DNA of 64,000 bases from Streptomyces sp. CG1. Its GTDB lineage: Bacteria; Actinomycetota; Actinomycetes; Streptomycetales; Streptomycetaceae. The notes beneath the pieces are model-generated. The model was not told where the DNA came from. It did no database searches and saw only the letters and a list, made by a program, of their open reading frames with translations. Shown piece by piece: positions 17,876-25,708 of the stretch. Every line of letters starts with the position of its first letter. Positions within the stretch are counted from its first letter, which is position 1. Location of the stretch: contig NZ_CP163518.1 of assembly GCF_041080625.1 (NCBI RefSeq), positions 7,309,501 through 7,373,500 of the forward strand, in the 5' to 3' direction. Both the position numbers and the translations under genes were made by a program.

Positions 17876-17947
17876 TGGTCTATGGTGTAATTGGCAGCAC
17901 GACTGATTCTGGTTCAGTTAGTCTTGGTTCGAGTCCAGGTAGACCAG
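17876..17947 (+). tRNA. tRNA-Gln (CTG), copy 2
   Basis: Identical to copy 1 except that the acceptor stem is TGGTCTA/TAGACCA, a compensated change that keeps pairing. Anticodon CTG. Confidence 0.93.
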
Positions 17948-17975
17948 CTCGGACCTGCGGAAACGCAGTGTCCAT

Positions 17976-18048
17976 GCCCCCGTTGTGTAGCGGCCTAGCA
18001 CGCCGCCCTCTCAAGGCGGTAGCGCCGGTTCGAATCCGGTCGGGGGTA
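17976..18048 (+). tRNA. tRNA-Glu (CTC), copy 3
   Basis: Identical in sequence to copy 2, anticodon CTC. It ends just before the cluster terminator. Confidence 0.93.
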
Positions 18049-18054
18049 CATCAG

Positions 18055-18084
18055 GAAGGCCCTTCGCTTCGGCGGAGGGCCTTC
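18055..18084 (+). terminator. Terminator of the tRNA cluster
   Basis: GAAGGCCCT (18055-18063) pairs with AGGGCCTTC (18076-18084), with further TCG pairing inside. It starts 7 bp after the last tRNA and can also end the convergent MerR gene. Confidence 0.75.
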
Positions 18085-18101
18085 GTCGTGCCCGGCACCG
18101 G

Positions 18102-18746
18102 CTAGTTGAAGCCGTACCGCCGCGCCGTCTCCTCCTCCTGGGCCAGCCGGTGCAGCGCTTGCTTCACCGGCTCGTTGAGGATCACCCCCAGGATCGCGAA
18201 CTCGACCCGCTCCGCCTCCGACGGGTACGCCTCCATGTTGTCCAGGTCGAGGACGGCTGTCCGGTGCATCAACTCCGCGTACGGCGCGAGCAGTTCGGCC
18301 CCGAAGGTGTAGCCGATCCGGCGGAACGCGGCCACCGCCACCACCAGCGAGCGGTACGCGGGGGAGATGGTGATGAGCTGCTTGGCGTTCTCCCAGCCGA
18401 GCTGGTCCAGGAGCTTGTCGACCTCCTGGTGCGCGGCCTGGACGTACTCGTCGTCCTCATCCGGCTCCGGCACCTGCGGCAGCGCCCACAGCGCCGCGCC
18501 CAGGCGGATCGTGCGGGGCAGGGAGTCGTCGTCCACGTGCCCGAGCACCTCGCGCACCTTCGTCACCGGCACCCGGCCCACCTGGATCATCGCGCGCACC
18601 AGCCGCAGCCGGCGCAGGTGCCCGTCGTCGTACTCCGCGGTCGTCGCGTTGATCTGGCGCCCCGGCGGCAACAGCCCTTCGCGCAGGTAGTACTTGATCG
18701 TCGCGGCGGACACACCGCTGCGTCTGCTCAGTTCGGCGAGCCGCAT
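18102..18746 (-). CDS. MerR-family transcriptional regulator
   Basis: ATG 18746, with GGAGCGCAAGAC upstream, gives 214 aa starting MRLAELSRRSGVSAATIKYY. The N-terminal winged helix (residues 1-70) has the MerR signature SGVSAATIKYYLREGLLPP, followed by a dimerisation helix. The C-terminal ~130 residues are an unrecognised all-helical effector domain with no Cys cluster, so a metal sensor is unlikely. The gene is divergent from the DUF4188 gene at 18830, and CTCGGATA repeats lie between them. It probably controls that gene and itself. Confidence 0.88.
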   Translation of the reverse strand: MRLAELSRRSGVSAATIKYYLREGLLPPGRQINATTAEYDDGHLRRLRLVRAMIQVGRVPVTKVREVLGHVDDDSLPRTIRLGAALWALPQVPEPDEDDEYVQAAHQEVDKLLDQLGWENAKQLITISPAYRSLVVAVAAFRRIGYTFGAELLAPYAELMHRTAVLDLDNMEAYPSEAERVEFAILGVILNEPVKQALHRLAQEEETARRYGFN

Positions 18747-18760
18747 GTCTTGCGCTCCTT

Positions 18761-18799
18761 CTCGGATAACGGCACTATCCAATCATCGGTACTCGGATA
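18761..18799. promoter_or_regulatory. Operator-like repeats between the MerR and DUF4188 genes
   Basis: The inverted repeat GGATA-N7-TATCC (18764-18780) sits beside a direct repeat CTCGGATA at 18761 and again at 18792, 31 bp (three helical turns) apart. The position between divergent genes fits MerR binding. Confidence 0.45.
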
Positions 18800-18829
18800 G
18801 CGCCGCTCACCAACGAGGGGGAAGTGGTC

Positions 18830-19339
18830 ATGGTGTCCCGTACGACCGCCGACGCGAAGGGCGACGTCGTCGTCCTCCTGATCGGCATGCGCATCAATCG
18901 CTTCTGGGCCGTCCATCTGTGGCTGCCGGTGATGCTCGCGATGTTCCGCATGCTGCGGGAGCTGGAGAAGGACCCCGCGCGGGGCCTGCGCAGCCGGGTG
19001 ATGCTGACGGCGTCGCCGCGCACGTACTACATCGTGCAGTACTGGGAGTCCAAGGAGAAGCTGTACGCCTACGCGACCGCGCCCGACGCCTTCCATCACA
19101 CGGCCTGGGCGCGCCTCAACCGCAAGGAGCGGGCCGGGAAGCTGCGCGGGCAGGTCGGTATCTGGCACGAGTCGTACATCGTGCCCGAGGGGTCGTACGA
19201 GGCGATCTACGGCGACATGCCCGCGTTCGGGCTGGCCGCAGCGCACGGGCAGATCCCGCTGGAGAAGCGGGGCCGGTATGCGAAGGACCGGTTCGCCTAC
19301 CGGTCGCAGCGGGCACCGGTGGCCGAGAAGACCAGCTGA
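18830..19339 (+). CDS. DUF4188 family protein (monooxygenase-like fold)
   Basis: ATG 18830, with GAGGGG upstream, gives 169 aa; GTG 18824 is an alternative. The sequence carries LLIGMRINRFWAVHLWLPVM, QYWESKEKLYAYATAPDAFH, RLNRKERAGKLRGQVGIWHE and YEAIYGDMPAFGLAAAHG. These match the DUF4188 pattern, whose members resemble antibiotic-biosynthesis-type monooxygenases with a dimeric alpha/beta barrel. No cofactor motif is visible, as is usual for that fold. It is divergent from and probably controlled by the MerR regulator. Confidence 0.75.
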   Translation: MVSRTTADAKGDVVVLLIGMRINRFWAVHLWLPVMLAMFRMLRELEKDPARGLRSRVMLTASPRTYYIVQYWESKEKLYAYATAPDAFHHTAWARLNRKERAGKLRGQVGIWHESYIVPEGSYEAIYGDMPAFGLAAAHGQIPLEKRGRYAKDRFAYRSQRAPVAEKTS

Positions 19340-19413
19340 ACAGGGGTCGGGGGAGCGAGGAGGGCCTGCCGCGGCGTTGGGGCAGGCCCTCCTCGGCGTT
19401 CCCGGACCCGGGC

Positions 19414-20130
19414 TCAGCCCGAGCGGCGCAGGGCCTCGGAGAGGCGGGCGGCGGCGTCGATGACCGCCTGGGCGTGCATACGGCCGGGATGGCGCGTCAG
19501 GCGCTCGATCGGGCCGGAGACGGACACCGCGGCCACCACGCGGTTGGAGGGGCCGCGTACGGGCGCGGAGACGGACGCGACGCCCGGCTCGCGCTCGCCG
19601 ATGGACTGGGCCCAGCCGCGCCGCCGTACGCCCGACAGGGCCGTCGCCGTGAAGCGGGCGCCCTGCAGGCCGCGGTGCAGCCGCTCGGGCTCCTCCCAGG
19701 CCATCAGGATCTGCGCCGAGGAGCCGGCCTTCATGGTCAGCGTGGAACCGACCGGGACCGTGTCCCGAAGGCCGGACAGACGTTCCGCGGCGGCCACGCA
19801 GATGCGCATGTCGCCCTGGCGCCGGTAGAGCTGCGCGCTCTCGCCCGTGACGTCGCGCAGGTGCGTGAGCACCGGGCCGGCCGTGGCGAGCAGGCGGTCC
19901 TCGCCGGCCGCCGCCGCCAGCTCCGCGAGACGCGGGCCGAGAATGAAGCGGCCCTGCATGTCGCGTGCCACCATGCGGTGGTGTTCCAAAGCCACGGCCA
20001 GGCGGTGAGCCGTGGGTCGTGCCAGTCCGGTCGCGCCGACCAGACCCGCGAGGGTGGCCGGACCGGACTCCAGAGCGCTCAGGACGAGGGCCGCCTTGTC
20101 CAGAACGCCGACGCCGCTACTGTTGTCCAT
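19414..20130 (-). CDS. ndgR: IclR-family regulator of amino acid metabolism (NdgR type)
   Basis: ATG 20130 gives 238 aa (MDNSSGVGVLDKAALVLSAL). The N-terminal winged helix includes LAGLVGATGLARPTAHRLAV, followed by an IclR effector domain (ERLSGLRDTVPVGSTLTMKA, SAQILMAWEEPERL, GVASVSAPVRG). The gene is divergent from leuCD, the conserved arrangement of NdgR/AreB in Streptomyces, where the protein controls leucine synthesis and other amino-acid-dependent growth genes. A GCGT/ACGC inverted repeat stands next to its start codon. Confidence 0.9.
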   Translation of the reverse strand: MDNSSGVGVLDKAALVLSALESGPATLAGLVGATGLARPTAHRLAVALEHHRMVARDMQGRFILGPRLAELAAAAGEDRLLATAGPVLTHLRDVTGESAQLYRRQGDMRICVAAAERLSGLRDTVPVGSTLTMKAGSSAQILMAWEEPERLHRGLQGARFTATALSGVRRRGWAQSIGEREPGVASVSAPVRGPSNRVVAAVSVSGPIERLTRHPGRMHAQAVIDAAARLSEALRRSG

Positions 20131-20138
20131 GAAACGAT

Positions 20139-20167
20139 ACTTGCGTCTCACTCTGTGAAACGCAAGT
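20139..20167. promoter_or_regulatory. Inverted repeat in the ndgR-leuC intergenic region
   Basis: ACTTGCGT (20139-20146) and ACGCAAGT (20160-20167) form a perfect 8-bp inverted repeat around CTCACTCTGTGAA, which itself contains TCAC/GTGA. It begins 9 bp upstream of the ndgR start. It is a likely operator for NdgR autocontrol and leuC control; this is inference from position. Confidence 0.6.
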
Positions 20168-20332
20168 TCAATTTTCCGTGGAACGCGCCACTCTGGAATC
20201 ACGCACGGCGGCCCGCAGACCAAGGGGCCGGGTGCCGGGCGCCCACCATCACCGGACATCAGTGACCTGGGCGCTGTTTCCTCAAGATCTCTAGTTGCGT
20301 CGGCGTGACCGTGGCCGGCCGGAGGGAAAGCG

Positions 20333-21757
20333 ATGGGTAGGACACTCGCGGAGAAGGTCTGGGACGACCATGTCGTCCGGCGCGCCGAAGGCGAGCCCGA
20401 CCTCCTCTTCATCGATCTGCACCTGCTGCACGAGGTGACCAGCCCGCAGGCCTTCGACGGCCTGAGGCAGAACGGCCGCCGGGTGCGCCGCCTCGACCTC
20501 ACCATCGCCACCGAGGACCACAACACCCCGACCCTCGACATCGACAAGCCCATCGCCGACCCGGTGTCCCGCGCCCAGCTGGAGACGCTGCGCAAGAACT
20601 GCGCCGAGTTCGGTGTACGGCTGCACCCGCTGGGCGACGTCGAGCAGGGCGTCGTCCACGTCGTCGGCCCGCAGCTGGGCCTGACCCAGCCCGGTACGAC
20701 CGTGGTCTGCGGTGACTCGCACACCTCCACGCACGGCGCCTTCGGCGCGCTGGCGTTCGGCATCGGCACCTCGCAGGTCGAGCACGTGCTGGCCACCCAG
20801 ACGCTGCCGCTGGCCCGACCGAAGACCATGGCCATCACCGTCGAGGGCGAGCTGCCCGACGGCGTCACCGCCAAGGACCTGATCCTGGCGATCATCGCGA
20901 AGATCGGCACCGGCGGCGGCCAGGGCTACATCCTGGAGTACCGCGGCTCCGCCATCGAGAAGCTCTCGATGGAGGCCCGGATGACCATCTGCAACATGTC
21001 GATCGAGGCCGGCGCCCGCGCGGGCATGATCGCCCCCGACGAGACCACCTTCGAGTACCTCAAGGGCCGCCCGCACGCCCCCGAGGGCGAGGAGTGGGAC
21101 GCCGCCGTCGCGTACTGGAAGACGCTGAAGACGGACGCGGACGCCGAGTTCGACGCCGAGGTCGTCATCGACGCCGCGGCACTGTCCCCGTTCGTCACCT
21201 GGGGCACCAACCCCGGCCAGGGCGCGCCGCTTTCGGCGTCCGTCCCCGACCCGGCTTCGTACGAAGACGCTTCGGAGCGCCTGGCCGCCGAAAAGGCCCT
21301 GGAATACATGGGGTTGGAGGCCGGCCAGCCGCTGCGCTCCATCAAGGTGGACACCGTCTTCGTAGGCTCCTGCACCAACGGCCGCATCGAGGACCTGCGT
21401 GCCGCCGCGAGCATCGTGAAGGACCGCAAAGTCGCTGACGGCGTACGGATGCTGGTCGTCCCGGGCTCCGCGCGGGTCGGTCTGCAGGCCGTCTCCGAGG
21501 GCCTGGACGTGGTCTTCAAGGAGGCCGGCGCCGAATGGCGGCACGCGGGCTGCTCGATGTGCCTCGGCATGAACCCCGACCAGCTGGCCCCGGGTGAGCG
21601 CTCCGCGTCCACCTCCAACCGCAACTTCGAGGGCCGGCAGGGCAAGGGTGGCCGTACGCACCTGGTGTCGCCGCAGGTCGCGGCCGCCACTGCCGTGCTG
21701 GGCCATCTGGCCTCCCCGGCCGACCTGACCGACGTCCGTACGCCCGCTGGAGTCTGA
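20333..21757 (+). CDS. leuC: 3-isopropylmalate dehydratase large subunit
   Basis: ATG 20333, behind GGAGGGAAAGCG, gives 474 aa. It isomerises 2-isopropylmalate to 3-isopropylmalate in leucine synthesis, using a 4Fe-4S cluster. Cluster ligands are the Cys in [14 protein letters not shown] and the pair in [15 protein letters not shown]. Other landmarks are [33 protein letters not shown] and [14 protein letters not shown]. Length matches the bacterial LeuC family. leuD follows 6 bp downstream, and the operon is divergent from ndgR. Confidence 0.97.
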   Translation: MGRTLAEKVWDDHVVRRAEGEPDLLFIDLHLLHEVTSPQAFDGLRQNGRRVRRLDLTIATEDHNTPTLDIDKPIADPVSRAQLETLRKNCAEFGVRLHPLGDVEQGVVHVVGPQLGLTQPGTTVVCGDSHTSTHGAFGALAFGIGTSQVEHVLATQTLPLARPKTMAITVEGELPDGVTAKDLILAIIAKIGTGGGQGYILEYRGSAIEKLSMEARMTICNMSIEAGARAGMIAPDETTFEYLKGRPHAPEGEEWDAAVAYWKTLKTDADAEFDAEVVIDAAALSPFVTWGTNPGQGAPLSASVPDPASYEDASERLAAEKALEYMGLEAGQPLRSIKVDTVFVGSCTNGRIEDLRAAASIVKDRKVADGVRMLVVPGSARVGLQAVSEGLDVVFKEAGAEWRHAGCSMCLGMNPDQLAPGERSASTSNRNFEGRQGKGGRTHLVSPQVAAATAVLGHLASPADLTDVRTPAGV

Positions 21758-21763
21758 GAAATC

Positions 21764-22357
21764 ATGGAAGCCTTCACCACGCACACCGGTCGGGCCGTGC
21801 CGCTGCGCCGCAGCAACGTCGACACCGACCAGATCATCCCTGCTCACTGGCTCAAGAAGGTCACCCGGGACGGTTTCGAGGACGGGCTGTTCGAGGCCTG
21901 GCGCAAGGACGAGAACTTCATCCTCAACCGCCCCGAGCGGCAGGGCGCCACGGTCCTGGTCGCCGGCCCCGACTTCGGCACCGGCTCCTCTCGTGAGCAC
22001 GCCGTCTGGGCGCTGCAGAACTACGGCTTCAAGGCCGTGATCTCCGCCCGTTTCGCGGACATCTTCCGGGGCAACTCGCTGAAGAACGGCCTGCTCACGG
22101 TGGTTCTGGACCAGAAGATCGTGGACGCGCTGTGGGAGCTGACGGAAGCGGACCCCACGGCTGAGGTCACTGTGGACCTTGAGGCGCGTGAGGTGCGCGC
22201 CGAGGGCATCACCGCCTCCTTCGAACTGGACGAGAACTCCCGCTGGCGGCTGCTGAACGGCCTGGACGACATCTCCATCACGCTCCGGAATGAGCCCGAC
22301 ATCGCCGCGTACGAGGCCAAGCGGCCCGCCCACAAGCCGCGGACCCTCCAGGCCTGA
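21764..22357 (+). CDS. leuD: 3-isopropylmalate dehydratase small subunit
   Basis: ATG 21764 gives 197 aa ([20 protein letters not shown]). LeuD swivelling-domain motifs are [34 protein letters not shown] and [18 protein letters not shown]. It completes the LeuCD enzyme; the 6-bp gap to leuC shows one operon. A long perfect hairpin 49 bp after the stop ends the transcript. Confidence 0.97.
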   Translation: MEAFTTHTGRAVPLRRSNVDTDQIIPAHWLKKVTRDGFEDGLFEAWRKDENFILNRPERQGATVLVAGPDFGTGSSREHAVWALQNYGFKAVISARFADIFRGNSLKNGLLTVVLDQKIVDALWELTEADPTAEVTVDLEAREVRAEGITASFELDENSRWRLLNGLDDISITLRNEPDIAAYEAKRPAHKPRTLQA

Positions 22358-22405
22358 TCCCGACCCCCCGAGCGGGACTGGTTTCAGCCACGTCAACACC
22401 CCCGT

Positions 22406-22438
22406 CCGTACCCCCGATCGCCACGATCGGGGGTACGG
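22406..22438 (+). terminator. Terminator after leuCD
   Basis: A perfect 15-bp stem, CCGTACCCCCGATCG (22406-22420) with CGATCGGGGGTACGG (22424-22438), closes on a 3-nt loop CCA. No T-run follows, as is usual in streptomycetes. Confidence 0.8.
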
Positions 22439-22623
22439 CCATGTCTGGCCCCGAACGGCCCCGCCCGCCTGCTGCGCGGCGCTCAACTTCCCACGTTACG
22501 AAGGGCGTTGTCTGGGTACGTGAGTGCTGGGATCGCGTCCTCCGCAAGTGCCTGGAAGGCCATTTGAGGCGGCAGTTGCCCCCTGCGCAGGCGACAACTC
22601 GCCCCAGATGGCACAATCTGTGC

Positions 22624-22854
22624 ATGGAACACGACGGCCAACTCCAGCTCTATACGGCGGTCGCGAACCAGCTCAAGGAAGCGCACGCAAGGGTGCGCGC
22701 ACTGCAAGTCCCGGAGGGCGTACGGATGGCGCTGACCCGGAAGCTGCTGGTCATTACGGCCGCGGCCAAACACGATCTTGCCGCTGCGGCAAGGCGGCTC
22801 GAGCAGTTCAACGCGGACCTCGACGAGGGTCGGATCCCCGGCGAGGAGCACTGA
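22624..22854 (+). CDS. Small helical protein, function unknown
   Basis: ATG 22624 gives 76 aa ([20 protein letters not shown]). The sequence is mostly helical and charged, with Arg/Lys in the middle and an acidic end ([12 protein letters not shown]). I recall very similar small proteins beside hupS in other Streptomyces, but none with a function. There is no ribosome site at a normal distance; the start abuts an inverted repeat GCACA-N3-TGTGC at 22611-22623, so a leaderless message is possible. Confidence 0.75.
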   Translation: MEHDGQLQLYTAVANQLKEAHARVRALQVPEGVRMALTRKLLVITAAAKHDLAAAARRLEQFNADLDEGRIPGEEH

Positions 22855-22910
22855 ACAGCCCGAGACCACCGAGTCCGTTGCGGCACAAGGGTGATAAGCC
22901 CGTTTCGTGT

Positions 22911-22939
22911 TTGATTTGCGGTATATATCTGCCTAACGT
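22911..22939 (+). promoter_or_regulatory. Predicted promoter of hupS
   Basis: TTGATT (22911-22916) and TAACGT (22934-22939) are spaced by 17 bp in an unusually AT-rich stretch (GTATATATC between them). The start codon is at 22991. Confidence 0.45.
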
Positions 22940-22990
22940 GCGAAAAAGCTTGAACACTTTCGTTCTGGCGATGTCTCCGAAGGGGAAGAC

Positions 22991-23644
22991 GTGAACAAGG
23001 CGCAGCTCGTAGAAGCGATTGCCGACAAGGTAGGCGGCCGTCAGCAGGCCGCCGAAGCTGTCGATCATGTCCTGGACGCCATCGTCCGCGCGGTCGTCGC
23101 GGGCGAGCGGGTCTCGGTCACCGGCTTCGGGTCCTTCGAGAAGGTGGACCGCCCCGCCCGCTACGCCCGCAACCCTCAGACGGGCGAGCGGGTTCGGGTC
23201 AAGAAGACCTCCGTGCCGCGCTTCCGCGCCGGTCAGGGCTTCAAGGACCTGGTGAGCGGCTCGAAGAAGCTGCCGCGCGGTGGCGAGGTCTCGGTCAAGA
23301 AGGCACCGAAGGGCAGCCTGACCGGCGGTGCCGCGGCGACGGTCAAGAAGGCCGCCGCGAAGAAGGTCACCGCCAAGAAGGCGGCCGCGAAGAAGGTCAC
23401 GGCCAAGAAGGCGGCGGTGAAGAAGACGACCGCCGCCGCGAAGAAGACCACGGCGAAGAAGACGACCGCCAAGAAGGCCGCGGCGACCGCCAAGACCGCC
23501 GCCGCGAAGAAGGCCACCGCCAAGAAGACGACGGCGAAGAAGGCTCCGGCGAAGAAGGTCACCGCGAAGAAGGCCCCGGCGAAGAAGTCGACGGCCCGCA
23601 AGACCACCGCGAAGAAGGCCACCGCCCGCAAGGCGACGTCGTAA
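22991..23644 (+). CDS. hupS: HU-family nucleoid protein with lysine-rich histone H1-like tail (HupS type)
   Basis: GTG 22991, behind GAAGGGGAAGAC, gives 217 aa. Residues 1-92 are a complete HU domain ([60 protein letters not shown]). Residues ~100-217 are nearly all Ala, Lys, Thr and Val in repeated [10 protein letters not shown] units, like histone H1 tails. In S. coelicolor this two-domain HU protein (HupS) is linked to spore nucleoid compaction. Transcription probably starts from the AT-rich promoter upstream and ends at 23667-23694. Confidence 0.93.
   Translation: MNKAQLVEAIADKVGGRQQAAEAVDHVLDAIVRAVVAGERVSVTGFGSFEKVDRPARYARNPQTGERVRVKKTSVPRFRAGQGFKDLVSGSKKLPRGGEVSVKKAPKGSLTGGAAATVKKAAAKKVTAKKAAAKKVTAKKAAVKKTTAAAKKTTAKKTTAKKAAATAKTAAAKKATAKKTTAKKAPAKKVTAKKAPAKKSTARKTTAKKATARKATS
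23330..23640 (+). repeat. Lysine/alanine-rich coding repeat in hupS
   Basis: Degenerate units of GCCAAGAAGGCG type, encoding AKKA, AKKV and AKKT in changing order, run to the end of hupS. Such runs are prone to slippage, so copy number may differ between strains. Confidence 0.8.
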
Positions 23645-23666
23645 GGTCGCCGGGCACCCATGTGCC

Positions 23667-23694
23667 GGGCCGGACTCCCCGGGGAGCCCGGCCC
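23667..23694 (+). terminator. Terminator after hupS
   Basis: GGGCCGG (23667-23673) pairs with CCGGCCC (23688-23694), with inner TCCCC/GGGGA pairing. It begins 23 bp after the stop. Confidence 0.65.
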
Positions 23695-23713
23695 GCGGCG
23701 TGTGTAAGGGCAG

Positions 23714-23917
23714 TTACAGGGTTTGAAGGGTTACGAGGGTGATGCGCAGGGTGTCGCCCCGCCCCTCGGTCTCGATCCGCACGCGCTGGCCGGGGCGCAG
23801 CAACCGGAGGCCTCCGGCGGTGAACGCGGCGTCGTCGAAGGGCACCGGGGTGCCGTCGTCGAGGAGTACCTGTCCACTGCGGGTTTCGGGGTCGTAGGTG
23901 TATGCGGTGGCTTGCAT
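23714..23917 (-). CDS. Small conserved-type protein, function unknown
   Basis: ATG 23917 gives 67 aa (MQATAYTYDPETRSGQVLLD ... RITLVTLQTL). The pattern of short beta strands (GQVLLDDGTPVPFDDAAF and GQRVRIETEGRG) suggests a small OB or cold-shock-like barrel, but no RNP motif is present. No clear ribosome site is seen. It is convergent with hupS and lies upstream of nothing on its strand. Confidence 0.6.
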   Translation of the reverse strand: MQATAYTYDPETRSGQVLLDDGTPVPFDDAAFTAGGLRLLRPGQRVRIETEGRGDTLRITLVTLQTL

Positions 23918-23966
23918 GGCTGCAGGGTAGCTCTGGTGCCGGGTATCGCCGTGGGGGCGGGGGTGT

Positions 23967-24047
23967 AAGCGGGCTGCGGGTCCGTCGTGGCTCGTCGCGC
24001 CCACGCGGCGGAGCCGCACATCGATGCAGCCCCGCGCCCCCAGGGGG
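23967..24047 (-). repeat. Dispersed GC-rich element, copy A
   Basis: Read on the minus strand, it begins with GGGGGCGCGGGGCTGCATCG, contains GTGCGGCTCCGCCGC and ends with GGGCGCGACGAGCCACGACG followed by GACCCGCAG. The same order of blocks occurs in copies B (44691-44732) and C (55858-55930). It lies between two genes on the minus strand (a 67-aa protein gene and cofC). Confidence 0.7.
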
Positions 24048-24116
24048 TTGCGGCCGTGGCACCTCCCGGCGAGCAGCGCCCCGGACCTCGCCCAGCCCCC
24101 CCCGCACCCGGCGCCC

Positions 24117-24755
24117 TTACGACCCCGGGATCAGCAAACCCGCTGATATCGCCGCCGTATACGGGCCCACTCCCAAGGCCAACGCCGCTCGGAGATCCTC
24201 CCCGGTATCCACGTCCTGTCGTACCGAATCGACACCGGCAAGCTCCAGTTCCCGGGCGCCGGAGGTGCGATGCCGGGAACGGGAATCAACACCGAACTCC
24301 GGCCGCAATTCCTCGTCCGGCCCCGCGGCCAGCAACGTCGTGCCCAGCTGTGCCGCATCCGCGAGAAACGCACGCGAAAACTCCCCCGCCGCCCCGAGGA
24401 CAACGGCGAGTTCCGCCGTCCGCAACGCCGGCAGATCGGCGTTCAGCGCCGCGACCGGTGTGCGCGGGCGTATTTCCCGTACGACGGCCGCGCCGTGCGT
24501 CAGGGCGGCGTTCAGCCCGCTTCCCGGGGCGTCCGGGACGATGCGGGCGCCCAGCGCCGCCAGCTCACGCGCTGCCAGCTCGTCGTCCGTGACGACTGCC
24601 ACATCCGCCACCGCCGTACAGGCCACCGCCGCGGCCACCGTGTCCTGCGCGAACGCCAGGGCCAGCCCCGGCCGCACACCGTCGGCGGCGGTGTCCGCGA
24701 GTCTGCTCTTGGCCCGGGACAGGGGCTTCAGCGGGATGACCAAGGTCCATTGCAC
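24117..24755 (-). CDS. cofC: 2-phospho-L-lactate (phosphoenolpyruvate) guanylyltransferase of coenzyme F420 synthesis
   Basis: GTG 24755 gives 212 aa starting MQWTLVIPLKPLSRAKSRLA. The nucleotidyltransferase signature is IPLKPLSRAKSRL; DAPGSGLNAALTHGA, ALNADLPALRTAELA and the acidic ADLP metal site follow. CofC/FbiD activates phospholactate or PEP with GTP before transfer to the deazaflavin Fo. The gene is divergent from the acyltransferase-gpsA operon with 152 bp between starts. No other F420 gene is near. Confidence 0.88.
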   Translation of the reverse strand: MQWTLVIPLKPLSRAKSRLADTAADGVRPGLALAFAQDTVAAAVACTAVADVAVVTDDELAARELAALGARIVPDAPGSGLNAALTHGAAVVREIRPRTPVAALNADLPALRTAELAVVLGAAGEFSRAFLADAAQLGTTLLAAGPDEELRPEFGVDSRSRHRTSGARELELAGVDSVRQDVDTGEDLRAALALGVGPYTAAISAGLLIPGS

Positions 24756-24907
24756 CGGCGTACCGTCCCTCTCTCCTCGCGATCATTGTCCCCCGGGCCG
24801 GCCGGTGGCCCGGCTCTCGGGCGTACGGTGTTCTCGACAGACCGGCGGCCCGGGGCGACACTTGTGCGGCCCCCGCCGAGGTGGCAGCCCTAGAGGAAGG
24901 TGTACTT

Positions 24908-25708
24908 GTGCCCCGCCGCAGAATCGGCTTCTGGTACCGCTTCGCCGCGGTGCTCTGCAAACCGCCGCTGGTCGTTCTGATCAAGCGGGACTGGCGCGGA
25001 ATGGAGCACATTCCGGCCGAGGGCGGATTTATCACTGTGGTGAACCACAATTCCCACGTGGACCCCTTCGCGTACGCGCACTATCAGTACAACACCGGAC
25101 GGGTTCCTCGATTCCTGGCGAAGAGCGGACTTTTCAAGAAGGGATTCGTCGGCGCCGCCATGCGTGGCACCGGGCAGATCCCCGTCTACCGCGAGTCCAC
25201 GGACGCGCTGAGCGCCTTCCGCGCCGCGATCGACGCCGTGGAGCGCGGCGAGTGCGTCGCCTTCTACCCCGAGGGCACCCTGACCCGCGACCCGGACGGC
25301 TGGCCGATGACCGGCAAGACCGGCGCCGCCCGCGTGGCCCTGCAGACCAAGTGCCCGGTCATCCCGGTCGCCCAGTGGGGCGCCAACGAACTGCTGCCGC
25401 CGTATGCCAAGAAGCCGAACCTCTTCCCGCGCAAGACCCATCACGTGCTCGCGGGCCCGCCCGTGGACCTGTCGCGCTTCTACGACAAGGAGATGACCCC
25501 GGACCTGCTGAAGGAGGCCACCGAGGTCATCATGGCGGCCGTCACCCGCCGGCTGGAGGAGATCCGCGGCGAGAAGGCGCCCGAGACCCCCTACGACCCG
25601 CGCCGCGAGCGGATCGAACAGCGGCGCCGCACCCAGGCACAGACACAGGCCGCACAGACGCAGGCCGCACAGACGCAGGGCAAGGAACCGGAGGGGCAGA
25701 GCAAGTGA
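24908..25708 (+). CDS. 1-acyl-sn-glycerol-3-phosphate acyltransferase (PlsC-like)
   Basis: GTG 24908, behind AGGAAGG, gives 266 aa. Acyltransferase blocks are VNHNSHVDPFA (NHxxxxD), a GTGQIPVYRES block, and FYPEGTLTRDPDGW. A hydrophobic N-terminal stretch (YRFAAVLCKPPLVVLI) suggests membrane attachment. The last ~20 residues repeat QTQAAQTQ and look disordered. The gene overlaps gpsA by 4 bp, joining two steps of phospholipid precursor synthesis, so lysophosphatidate is a likely acceptor. Confidence 0.9.
   Translation: MPRRRIGFWYRFAAVLCKPPLVVLIKRDWRGMEHIPAEGGFITVVNHNSHVDPFAYAHYQYNTGRVPRFLAKSGLFKKGFVGAAMRGTGQIPVYRESTDALSAFRAAIDAVERGECVAFYPEGTLTRDPDGWPMTGKTGAARVALQTKCPVIPVAQWGANELLPPYAKKPNLFPRKTHHVLAGPPVDLSRFYDKEMTPDLLKEATEVIMAAVTRRLEEIRGEKAPETPYDPRRERIEQRRRTQAQTQAAQTQAAQTQGKEPEGQSK

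Noticed and set aside
17554..18048. tRNA genes as attachment site for an integrated element
   Set aside because: All five tRNAs are complete, and no integrase or duplicated 3' tRNA end lies nearby.
20291..22486. 731-codon minus-strand frame opposite leuC-leuD
   Set aside because: It is the antisense shadow of two clearly identified enzymes; no ribosome site or motif.
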